A stretch of DNA of 64,000 bases from Pantoea sp. (GTDB taxonomy: Bacteria > Pseudomonadota > Gammaproteobacteria > Enterobacterales > Enterobacteriaceae). The stretch's first letter is position 1, and each line of letters starts with the position of its first letter. The notes below the pieces were generated by a model. That model made no database searches. It saw only the letters and a list, made by a program, of their open reading frames with translations, and was not told the origin of the DNA. A program made the translations under genes and the position numbers. Where the stretch lies: contig NZ_JAPWKD010000011.1 in NCBI RefSeq assembly GCF_028283705.1, forward strand, positions 124,001-188,000. The letters are read 5' to 3'. Of the stretch, positions 56,246-63,449 are shown one piece after another.

Positions 56246-56977
56246 ATGCGAATACAAACTCCCTATTCCCATCTGACAGCACATCTGGATAGTGTATTTT
56301 TTGATAAGACATCATCGAGATATAAAACAAATCAAACAATTAAGGACTTCTGTAAAAATCTAACAAAGGTTATGAACACTGGCGTAAGTTATAATAAATT
56401 ATTATCAAATTCATCAAAAAGTCGTATTCGTGGTGATTTCTCGCATATTAAAAAGCTGTCAAAAAAGATTCCCGTGGCAGAAGAGGAAGTTATTGCCAAT
56501 ATAGAAAAAGCAAAGTCTCAGGGTGAGAACCTGACTTTCTTTACTAAAACACAGTCAAAAATATCTGATGATATTAATAAACTTCAGTGTCTAATTAAAA
56601 TGGCGGATTTTTTGACCCTGGGACTACGTCATCCCGACCCATCCTCTGTTACTGCTCCTGATGGTAAACTTATTACTGCATTAGCTTATTTATACGAATT
56701 TATTGATGACAGAAAAGTTTTTAATTATTTCTCGATCCATGGGCATTATCAGCTTCATGCCCCTCGTCTTCCGCAAAATAATCAGGTTGTTAATCGTGTG
56801 CTACCCTCTGCCCCTGCCGCTGACGATCATTATTTAATGGGTCATCACAGTGGAATAACCCCTGGTGAAGCCCCTCCCACCTACGAGCAGGCTATACAAC
56901 AAGGGCAAAATCAACGCATGAATGCCTATGCGAATAGCCATTATCCCCAACCCGGCTGGTCAATGAACCGAATATGA
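56246..56977 (+). CDS. AT-rich unknown protein with PSAP and PPxY late-domain motifs
   Basis: This is a 243-residue protein with no recognised family. The N-terminus MRIQTPYSHLTAHL has no membrane signal; residues about 25-165 are charged and helical (KKLSKKIPVAEEEVIANIEKAK). The C-terminal third is proline-, glutamine- and asparagine-rich and disordered-looking. It holds PSAP at 187-190 and PPTYEQAI with PPxY at 210-213. In eukaryotes PS/TAP binds TSG101/VPS23 and PPxY binds NEDD4-type WW domains. Codon and base use are AT-rich against both neighbours. GAGAGG precedes the ATG. It is probably a horizontally acquired secreted effector, by inference. No hrp box was found upstream. Confidence 0.6.
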   Translation: MRIQTPYSHLTAHLDSVFFDKTSSRYKTNQTIKDFCKNLTKVMNTGVSYNKLLSNSSKSRIRGDFSHIKKLSKKIPVAEEEVIANIEKAKSQGENLTFFTKTQSKISDDINKLQCLIKMADFLTLGLRHPDPSSVTAPDGKLITALAYLYEFIDDRKVFNYFSIHGHYQLHAPRLPQNNQVVNRVLPSAPAADDHYLMGHHSGITPGEAPPTYEQAIQQGQNQRMNAYANSHYPQPGWSMNRI

Positions 56978-56981
56978 TCTA

Positions 56982-57040
56982 CTATTCGACTCAATATATG
57001 AGCCGAATAGCCATCCTTATCGGCTCGAATTTCGGGCCGA
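56982..57040. promoter_or_regulatory. Repeated TTCGGCTC-like half-sites upstream of fic
   Basis: Two inverted repeats lie in the 109-base gap before the Fic gene: CTATTCGACTCA/TGAGCCGAATAG at 56982-57010 and TCGGCTCGAA/TTCGGGCCGA at 57020-57040. Each has one mismatch. They share a TTCGGCTC-type half-site and end 46 bases before the start. The first could also act as a transcription end for the preceding gene. Confidence 0.5.
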
Positions 57041-57086
57041 ATAAACATTACATTCAGCTCAAACACCGTAAAATTTGAGGTGGATC

Positions 57087-58193
57087 ATGTGGATATGGCA
57101 ACAATCCAACTGGCCAGCATTCCACTGGCAGGATGAGATATTGCTGCCCCGGCTCCGGCATTTGCAGCAACAGCGTGGCGTTTTGCTGGGACGAGCCAGT
57201 ATTGCAGACAATAACGATCACCAGACGCTGGATACATTGCTGACAAATATTCTCTCTTCGTCAGCCATTGAGGATGAGCGGGTCAATGCCCAGTCGGTAC
57301 GATCCTCACTTGCCCGCCGCTTAGGCGTATCGCTGGACCAGTCCTATCCGGTGTCTGAACGTTCGGAAGGATTAGCCGCAATGATGATGGATGCCATTAC
57401 CCTGCGCGATCAGCCTTTAACGCTGGCACGTTTATGTGAATGGCATCGCTGGTTATTCCCTGTGAGTGAATGGTCAATTCAACGTTTCAATGTCGGAGGT
57501 TTACGGGGTGAGGAGCCAATGCAGGTGGTGTCCGGACGGATTGATCGTCCCACGGTTCATTTTGAAGCGCCACCTCGTGCCGGACTGGATTCACAGCTAC
57601 AGCAGTTTATCGACTGGTTTAATTACAGTCGGGAAGACGTTTTGCTCGATCCTTTATTACGCGCCGGATTGTGTCATTTATGGTTCGTGACGTTACATCC
57701 CTTCGACGATGGTAATGGGCGCATCACGCGCGCATTGACCGACCTGGCTCTGGCGCAGGCTGACAGTCAAAGTATTCGATTATATGCCATGTCGGCATCT
57801 ATTCTGGCTCACCGGTCTGATTACTACCGCATTTTGCAGGAGACACAACGCGGGGAGATGGATGTGACAGCCTGGCTGGCATGGTTCCTGGAGGTGCTCA
57901 ACGACAGTCTTGAACAAGCCCTGGTCGTGGTAACCCGTACCCAGCAAAAAGCCCGCTTCTGGCTGAATCATCAGGGAGCCGCGCTCAGCATGGAACAAAC
58001 GAAGGTGCTTAATCGTTTGCTGGATGGCGGTGAGCAGGGCTTCGTGGATGGCATTAGCGCAGGTCAGTATCAAAAAGTGGCAAAAGTGAGTAAATCCACG
58101 GCAACACGCCATTTGAACGAGTTACTGGAGAAGGGCTACCTGGAGAAACTTCCGGGCGGTGGCCGCAGCACTCGCTATCACATCAAACATTAA
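57087..58193 (+). CDS. Fic-domain AMP transferase with C-terminal winged helix (class II)
   Basis: This is a 368-residue Fic protein. The active motif HPFDDGNGR is intact at 204-212. A DUF4172-like N-terminal region comes first, with the inhibitory helix motif SSAIEDE at 58-64, where the usual Gly after Glu is Asp. The C-terminal 75 residues form a winged helix (QYQKVAKVSKSTATRHLNELLEKGYL). The ATG at 57087 follows GAGG; a TTG at 57075 is also in frame. Proteins of this build are usually self-regulated and housekeeping or toxin-like rather than secreted. It could bind the repeats upstream of its own gene. Confidence 0.92.
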   Translation: MWIWQQSNWPAFHWQDEILLPRLRHLQQQRGVLLGRASIADNNDHQTLDTLLTNILSSSAIEDERVNAQSVRSSLARRLGVSLDQSYPVSERSEGLAAMMMDAITLRDQPLTLARLCEWHRWLFPVSEWSIQRFNVGGLRGEEPMQVVSGRIDRPTVHFEAPPRAGLDSQLQQFIDWFNYSREDVLLDPLLRAGLCHLWFVTLHPFDDGNGRITRALTDLALAQADSQSIRLYAMSASILAHRSDYYRILQETQRGEMDVTAWLAWFLEVLNDSLEQALVVVTRTQQKARFWLNHQGAALSMEQTKVLNRLLDGGEQGFVDGISAGQYQKVAKVSKSTATRHLNELLEKGYLEKLPGGGRSTRYHIKH

Positions 58194-58202
58194 TGCAGAA
58201 AC

Positions 58203-58233
58203 AACAACGCCGTCATAAACGACGGCGTTGTTT
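58203..58233. terminator. Bidirectional terminator between fic and yebG
   Basis: A perfect 12-bp stem AACAACGCCGTC/GACGGCGTTGTT with loop ATAAAC lies between the two convergent genes. Short T runs flank it on each strand. Confidence 0.7.
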
Positions 58234-58237
58234 CATA

Positions 58238-58585
58238 TCAGGCGACCTTTACGGCGCGGACTTTCTTTTCCGGTGCCTCGGCTGCCACTTCTACGGCATC
58301 ATCCGCTTCGGCTGTTTCAGCTGACGCAGATTCTTCGGCGTTCACCGGTTCTGGCAACTTGCTGGTGCGCAGGATGTGCTGCACCGCGTCTTTCTGCTCA
58401 GCCAGTTGCAGGCCCAGAGCCTCCGCCTGGCTTTCATCCATCTCTGGATTATTTCGCAACAGCCAGTCAGTAAAGGCATCTGCCATATCGAGCATCTTGT
58501 CCCAGGCATCTGCGTCTTTTTTATTGGCAAACGTCATTTTCTCTTCACCCTTTCTGACCACAACATATTTGGTTTCGACTGCCAT
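58238..58585 (-). CDS. yebG: DNA damage-inducible protein YebG
   Basis: This is a 115-residue SOS protein very like E. coli YebG: MAVETKYVVVRKGEEKM opens it, AEQKDAVQHILRT follows, and an acidic, Ala/Glu-rich tail ends it. The molecular function is not known. A LexA box CTGT-N8-ACAG lies 15 bases upstream of the start, so SOS control is expected. It is convergent with the Fic gene. Confidence 0.93.
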   Translation of the reverse strand: MAVETKYVVVRKGEEKMTFANKKDADAWDKMLDMADAFTDWLLRNNPEMDESQAEALGLQLAEQKDAVQHILRTSKLPEPVNAEESASAETAEADDAVEVAAEAPEKKVRAVKVA

Positions 58586-58600
58586 GATGCACCTCGTTAA

Positions 58601-58616
58601 CTGTATTTATATACAG
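58601..58616. promoter_or_regulatory. LexA (SOS) box of yebG
   Basis: CTGTATTTATATACAG matches CTGT-N8-ACAG with an AT-rich centre, and TA/TA flanks extend the symmetry. It lies 16 bases before the yebG start. Confidence 0.9.
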
Positions 58617-58658
58617 TATATTCCGAATTATCGTTGCAGGGCAATGGCTTTTTGCCCG

Positions 58659-59453
58659 TCAGGCGATCAATTCCTGCAAAAAATCCGCGAGTGCTTTACG
58701 CGGATCATCCTCTTCAGAGACGATCATCTCAATCCCCCACTGCCCCAATACCTCTTTTGCCACCGGATTATTACGGTTGGTAAACAGGTAGGATTTGGGC
58801 CGTGCTGACGCCAGACCGGTTCGTCCCCACATTTTCGTCAGCCGATAAAATAACAGACGGATATTAAAATCACTGATGCTGTAACCGACAAACAGCACCG
58901 AATTCCCCATCACATCATGCGTCAGCTTAATATCCAGCGGGGAATCAAAATAGAGTCGTTCAAAGTAGCTGCTTTCGTCCAAAACAATCGAGGTATCATC
59001 ATCGAAATCACCGTGTAATTTGATGATATGGCGCTTATCTTCCGTCAATGACACCAGGTCAGCCGCGTTAGCCACTTTGCTGTAAGGTACATTATGCGCT
59101 TCGTGCGCCATCTCCAGCCAGCGATCGTAATTGGTGGTGTAAATCCGCGAGAAATTACCCTGAGTGATCATGGTATGAATTTCTGAACTGCGCACATCAA
59201 TATCCGGGCGATGCCACTCGCGATCCATCCAGCTACGCAGCGGACCCAGTGACCCTTTACGTTGTTTGTAATACTCCGCCAGCGAAAGATGGGTGCCGTA
59301 GGTATTGAAGATCTTAGGGTCATAACCGAGTTCATTGGCGAGATGCGCGATCAGCTCATGCCACTCTGGCAACCCCAGGTTACGAGAGATGCCCGCTCCG
59401 GCAAACAGGATTAGCTTACCGGCATCATAAGCACGTTTCAGTTCCGGTTTCAT
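58659..59453 (-). CDS. SIR2-like NADase-type protein, KomC-like
   Basis: This is a 264-residue SIR2-like protein of the defence-associated type. Its NAD-binding and catalytic motifs are intact: FAGAGIS at 17-23, TTNYD at 106-110, and KLHGD with the catalytic His at 147. There is no second domain, so activation must come from a partner. Its start overlaps the HAM1-like stop as ATGA, giving coupled translation. The pair matches the KomB-KomC effector part of Kongming, in which a HAM1-like sensor triggers NAD depletion. The KomA deaminase is not present here. The NADase role is inferred from family, not shown. Confidence 0.85.
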   Translation of the reverse strand: MKPELKRAYDAGKLILFAGAGISRNLGLPEWHELIAHLANELGYDPKIFNTYGTHLSLAEYYKQRKGSLGPLRSWMDREWHRPDIDVRSSEIHTMITQGNFSRIYTTNYDRWLEMAHEAHNVPYSKVANAADLVSLTEDKRHIIKLHGDFDDDTSIVLDESSYFERLYFDSPLDIKLTHDVMGNSVLFVGYSISDFNIRLLFYRLTKMWGRTGLASARPKSYLFTNRNNPVAKEVLGQWGIEMIVSEEDDPRKALADFLQELIA

Positions 59454-60010
59454 GCCAGTCCCCGCGACGTTTTCAGAAAAGTGGCAAAACGATCCAGCGC
59501 CAGTCGCCGCATGGAAACCTCATTTTTTAACTCGCCCATTTCAGCAAAAGTTTGTGTATGTCCTTCAGGGATAAATACGCAATCCCACTGGAATTCACGC
59601 GGTCCGGCTGCCTCAGCAGCAATGGTGCCACGGACTTCACCTTCAAACAGATACATCTTACGACCATCACAGTAGCCGAGCACGGTTTTGGCCGTCACGC
59701 TCTGACTCTCCAGCCCCTGTACCAGTTTGGTAAAGCGCTCCGCCTCCAGGCGGTTCCAGAAGATACGTGTCAACCCGGCAGGCAGGCCGTTTAACCCGTC
59801 GAGGTACAAACCGGTATGTTCAACAAACAGCGGGCGGCCAATAATCGAGAACGCCTTGGTGAGCTTATCGCGCACCAGCTCAACCTCGTTCTCTGTCTGG
59901 ATTTCTTCAATACGGCGCGCGATGGGGAGCACCTCCACGCCCACCGGTTCGAGGATGGTGCGCACCTCGGCCAGTTTATGCTCGTTTGCAGATAGAAAAC
60001 GTATTTTCAT
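59450..60010 (-). CDS. HAM1/ITPase-like protein, probable nucleotide sensor, KomB-like
   Basis: This is a 186-residue protein of the non-canonical purine NTP pyrophosphatase fold. The opening FLSANEHKLAEV matches the T/SxNxxK phosphate loop. The usual acidic pair (E/D-D-T/S-G-L) reads VEHTGL, with His65 in place of the catalytic Asp, and the base-binding SHR motif reads SMRR near 166-169. WDCVFIPEG is kept. Loss of these residues suggests binding without hydrolysis. It is the first gene of the two-gene unit with the SIR2-like gene; a TATAAT box lies 38 bases before the start. Its Shine-Dalgarno is weak. Confidence 0.85.
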   Translation of the reverse strand: MKIRFLSANEHKLAEVRTILEPVGVEVLPIARRIEEIQTENEVELVRDKLTKAFSIIGRPLFVEHTGLYLDGLNGLPAGLTRIFWNRLEAERFTKLVQGLESQSVTAKTVLGYCDGRKMYLFEGEVRGTIAAEAAGPREFQWDCVFIPEGHTQTFAEMGELKNEVSMRRLALDRFATFLKTSRGLA

Positions 60011-60047
60011 TGCAACCAGTTGATTTCAAATGGGTGAATAGCAGCAA

Positions 60048-60053
60048 ATTATA
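60048..60053 (-). promoter_or_regulatory. Candidate -10 box for the HAM1-SIR2 unit
   Basis: On the minus strand a perfect TATAAT lies 38 bases before the HAM1-like start, in an AT-rich patch. The -35 region (GCAGCT at 17 bases) is poor, so the promoter may be weak or activator-dependent. Confidence 0.4.
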
Positions 60054-60223
60054 AGTTTATGCCGCAGGATAGCTGCTTTCGATGACAGTTTATTGTGACG
60101 ACGCGACTTTAGTCCCACCGTGTTTGTGAGGATAGTGCAGTTTATTCTGAATGCAACCGATTGACGCACAAAGGAGAAAAAGGATGAACGGCGTTAATTA
60201 TCTCTGGTTTGTCGGGGGCTTTG

Positions 60224-60245
60224 GCCGGGGCTGTCTTGCCCCGGC
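60224..60245 (-). terminator. GC hairpin downstream of the ABC transporter operon
   Basis: The 8-bp stem GCCGGGGC/GCCCCGGC with a TGTCTT loop lies 18 bases beyond the ATPase stop. There is no T-tract. A plus-strand ATG at 60184 after AAGGAG runs across it for a short distance. Confidence 0.4.
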
Positions 60246-60262
60246 GGTGACAATGAGGCTCA

Positions 60263-61057
60263 TCACAACACCCGCGCCAGAAAACGTTTCGTTCGTTCGT
60301 GACGCGGCTGGTTCAACACCTGATGGCTGCTGCCCTGCTCAACGATGCGGCCATCGACCATAAACACCACGTTATCCGCCACTTCGCGCGCAAAGCCAAT
60401 CTCGTGGGTGACGATCACCAGCGTGGTGCCAGATCGCGCCAGCTTTTTGATCACATCCAGCACTTCCCCCACCAGTTCCGGATCGAGCGCTGAGGTGGGT
60501 TCATCGAACAACATCACACGCGGATTAAGCATCAGTGCCCGGGCAATGGCGATCCGCTGCTGCTGTCCACCGGAAAGATGACGAGGCCAGGCATCGGCCT
60601 TATGGCGTAAGCCAACAATATCCAGCAGTTCACCCGCCCGGATGACCGCCTCCCTGCGGGAAAGCTGACGATGTGCCACCGGTGCTTCAATCAGGTTCTC
60701 CAGCACCGTCAGATGTGGGAACAGATTGAAGTTCTGAAACACGTAGCCCACGTTGATACGCTGACGCAGAATGGCGTTCTCTTTCAGTTCGTAAAGTTTA
60801 TCGCCCCGTCGCTGATAACCGATGTACTCACCATCGATCTGGATAAACCCTTCATCCACCCGTTCCAGATGGTTGATGGTACGCAGCAGCGTCGATTTTC
60901 CTGAGCCGGAAGGGCCGAGGATCACCGTGACCGAACCCGGTGCCAGCTCCAGTGACACATCATCCAGCGCCTGATGGCTGCCAAAGAATTTGCTGACGCC
61001 GGTGATACTGATGGCACCGGTAGCGTGCAGATTGCGGTAATCAATGGCTTCGGACAT
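60263..61057 (-). CDS. Amino-acid-type ABC transporter ATP-binding protein
   Basis: This is a 264-residue GlnQ/HisP-type ATPase. Walker [10 protein letters not shown], the Q-loop FQNFNLFPH, the signature LSGGQQQR, Walker [13 protein letters not shown] and the H-loop THE are all present. The ATG at 61057 after GAGGAA is the start; the gene overlaps the permease by 17 bases. It energises the single permease upstream and works with the periplasmic binding protein at 62.5 kb. Confidence 0.94.
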   Translation of the reverse strand: MSEAIDYRNLHATGAISITGVSKFFGSHQALDDVSLELAPGSVTVILGPSGSGKSTLLRTINHLERVDEGFIQIDGEYIGYQRRGDKLYELKENAILRQRINVGYVFQNFNLFPHLTVLENLIEAPVAHRQLSRREAVIRAGELLDIVGLRHKADAWPRHLSGGQQQRIAIARALMLNPRVMLFDEPTSALDPELVGEVLDVIKKLARSGTTLVIVTHEIGFAREVADNVVFMVDGRIVEQGSSHQVLNQPRHERTKRFLARVL

Positions 61058-61967
61058 GGGAAAGTTCCTCGTTGGCGGCATCTGTTGCCACGCGATTGCG
61101 CCGTTGACGCCAGCGCGATGGTTGCGGTTCCCGGCTGACGCTACGTGCCAGCCAGCGTTCCACACTGTGTTGTAACAGCGACAATACGGTCGTGATGATC
61201 AGATACCAGGCGGCACCGACCATCAGCAGCGGGATGACCTGCTGAGTGCGGTTGTAGATCATCTGAATGGTATAAAACAGCTCCGGCATCGCCAGCACAT
61301 ACACCATCGCCGTGCCTTTCGCGAGGCTGATCACTTCATTAAACGCGGTGGGAATAATGGCACGCAGTGCCTGCGGCAGAATGATGCGAAACGTACGACG
61401 CGAAGAGGATAAACCCAGCGCTGAAGCGGCCTCGAACTGACCATGATCGACGCCGAGAAAACCGCCGCGAATGATCTCCGCACTGTAAGCGCTTTGCACC
61501 AGGGTCAGGCCAATCACTGCCGCCGGAAACTGCCCCAGCACGTTAATGGTCTGGAAGTGCCCCCAGGATAACGTGGTAAACGGAACGCCGAAGGACAGCG
61601 TGTCGTACAAATAGGAGAAGTTATACAGAATGATCAGTACCACAATCAGCGGCAGCGATCGGAACAACCAGATATAGCCGAACGCCAGTGAACTTAACAA
61701 CCAGGATGATGACAGGCGTGCCAACGCCAGCAGACCGCCAAATATCAGGCTGAAGAACGTGCCAAAAAGTGTCAGCAACAGAGTTTGCCCTAAGCCACTG
61801 AGGATCACTGGATCGAAAAACCAGCGGGCAAACACGCCCCACTCCCAGCGTGGATTAAACGCTACCGAATCAATCACCCCGGCCAGGATAAATAGCGCGA
61901 CAATGGCCCCGAGAGTCCGAGCCGGATAGCGTGCAGGGACCACGGTTAAACGCTGCTCAGTTTTCAT
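61041..61967 (-). CDS. Amino-acid-type ABC transporter permease
   Basis: This is a 308-residue HisM/GlnP-type permease with an N-terminal helix, then the five-helix MetI core with the EAA loop ([23 protein letters not shown]). A basic C-terminal tail overlaps the ATPase gene. A single permease suggests a homodimer. It lies 9 bases after the GNAT gene. Confidence 0.92.
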   Translation of the reverse strand: MKTEQRLTVVPARYPARTLGAIVALFILAGVIDSVAFNPRWEWGVFARWFFDPVILSGLGQTLLLTLFGTFFSLIFGGLLALARLSSSWLLSSLAFGYIWLFRSLPLIVVLIILYNFSYLYDTLSFGVPFTTLSWGHFQTINVLGQFPAAVIGLTLVQSAYSAEIIRGGFLGVDHGQFEAASALGLSSSRRTFRIILPQALRAIIPTAFNEVISLAKGTAMVYVLAMPELFYTIQMIYNRTQQVIPLLMVGAAWYLIITTVLSLLQHSVERWLARSVSREPQPSRWRQRRNRVATDAANEELSHVRSH

Positions 61968-61976
61968 GCGGGTTCC

Positions 61977-62489
61977 TTAGCTGGCTTCGGCCACGCTATG
62001 CACATCAATCACTTTGAGAAAACGCAAACGCCCGTCATTGGGAGGCTGGCCATAGATCTCCATATCATCACGCAGTTCAAACTGCGGCTGATAACCATGG
62101 CCGATATACAACCGCACCGCTTCAGGCTGGCGAAAGCCGGTGGTGAGGTAGATACGCTGATAACCGGCGCGCTGCGCACGCCGCTCCAGCTCCTGTAAAA
62201 TCAGCAACGCCAGCCCCTGGCGACGCAGATCCCCGCGTGTCCAGATACGTTTCAGCTCGGCGGTGTGCTCGTCATAAGGTTTGTAGGCTCCCATCGCAAT
62301 GATTTCGCCCTCCCGCTCCAGCACGATAAACAGGCCGCGCGGCGGTAAGTACCATTCGGTCAGTTCCACTTCTTTGCTGTTGCGGAAAAAATCACCGTAG
62401 CGGGCCTCATATTCACCAAACAATCCGTTCAGGATAGGTTGGAGTTCCGGCGCTTCCGGCGAAACCTCGCGGAAAAAATGCTGGCTCAT
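61977..62489 (-). CDS. GNAT-family N-acetyltransferase
   Basis: This is a 170-residue GNAT protein. The acetyl-CoA motif A is seen in RIWTRGDLRRQGLALLILQELERRA (RRQGLA for the Q/RxxGxG/A loop), and the C-terminal LYIGHGY is typical of motif B. Lying within the binding protein-permease set, it may acetylate the imported compound before the flavin monooxygenase acts, as known for SnaB-type enzymes in S-alkylcysteine use; this is inferred from context. Confidence 0.85.
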   Translation of the reverse strand: MSQHFFREVSPEAPELQPILNGLFGEYEARYGDFFRNSKEVELTEWYLPPRGLFIVLEREGEIIAMGAYKPYDEHTAELKRIWTRGDLRRQGLALLILQELERRAQRAGYQRIYLTTGFRQPEAVRLYIGHGYQPQFELRDDMEIYGQPPNDGRLRFLKVIDVHSVAEAS

Positions 62490-62498
62490 CTTGCCTCC

Positions 62499-63434
62499 TT
62501 AATCGCCCAGACCGGCCGGATTCACTTCAGAATGATCGATGTGTTCTACACCCTCACCCCAGCGATTCAGCACCCGGAGGTAATCACCGTTCTGCATTAC
62601 GCCGTTAAGCGCGGTGCTGATCGGTTCTGCCAGGCCGCTACCCTTTTTCACCGTCACCGCGATGTGTGCCGCCTTTGGCCAACCACCATCCACACTGCCG
62701 ACCAGACGTGTCTGCCCGGTCAGCGCGGCTTTCCATGCACCAATCACATTTGGGCCGAAGTAAGCGTCAGCGCGACCGGATTGCAGCGCGAGGGTTTGTG
62801 CCGCGTCGTCTTTGGTATAAATCGGTGTGAATGGCTTCAGCCCTTTGGCCTGATTCTCTTTATCCCACGCCAGCAAAATCGCTTCCTGATTGGTACCGGA
62901 TCCGACGATGATGCGCAGCCCGGCGATATCTGCGGCTTTGGTCAGGGATTTGATCGGGCTGCTGGTTTTGACATAGAAACCGAGGGAGTCCTTGCGGTAG
63001 GTGGCAAAATCAAAGCGTTCTTTGCGTTCTTTAGTCACGGTGATATTGCTGATGGCCGCGTCGTATTTACCGGATGCCACTCCCAGCGGCCAATCTTCCC
63101 AGGAGGTCGGTACGATGTTAAGTTTCAACCCGAGGCTATCCGCCACCAGCCGGGCGATATCCACTTCACTGCCGAGTAACGTTTTGTTGTCATCGCTGAA
63201 TACCGTTAGCGGAGGGGAGTTCTGTGCGGCCACTGCCACGGTAAAGCTACCAGGCACGGCAAAATGGTGTCCGGCGGGGATCTGTGCCACCGCAGCGCTA
63301 TTTTTCCCGGTGTTAATCGGGGTTTTGTTGGCTTCGAGACTGACCTGCTGACCATTCAGCGCCACCTCTTCGGCGAGGGCGGACATACTGCTGGTCACGA
63401 ATAACAGGGCGATGAGGGCGATCTTCTTCTGCAT
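62499..63434 (-). CDS. Periplasmic amino-acid-type substrate-binding protein
   Basis: This is a 311-residue protein of the SBP_bac_3 family with a signal peptide MQKKIALIALLFVTSSMSALA. The core shows DIARLVADSLGLKLNIVPTSWEDW, KYDAAISNITVTKERKERFDFATY and the IVGSGTNQEAILL second lobe. It lies 15 bases after the LLM monooxygenase and 9 bases before the GNAT gene on the minus strand. The ligand is probably an amino acid or organosulfur compound. Confidence 0.92.
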   Translation of the reverse strand: MQKKIALIALLFVTSSMSALAEEVALNGQQVSLEANKTPINTGKNSAAVAQIPAGHHFAVPGSFTVAVAAQNSPPLTVFSDDNKTLLGSEVDIARLVADSLGLKLNIVPTSWEDWPLGVASGKYDAAISNITVTKERKERFDFATYRKDSLGFYVKTSSPIKSLTKAADIAGLRIIVGSGTNQEAILLAWDKENQAKGLKPFTPIYTKDDAAQTLALQSGRADAYFGPNVIGAWKAALTGQTRLVGSVDGGWPKAAHIAVTVKKGSGLAEPISTALNGVMQNGDYLRVLNRWGEGVEHIDHSEVNPAGLGD

Positions 63435-63449
63435 AGCGGCTACTCGCTT

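Noticed and set aside
60011..60262. A komA-type adenosine deaminase gene next to the HAM1-SIR2 pair
   Set aside because: The 252-base gap holds no such frame, and the next genes encode an ABC transporter.
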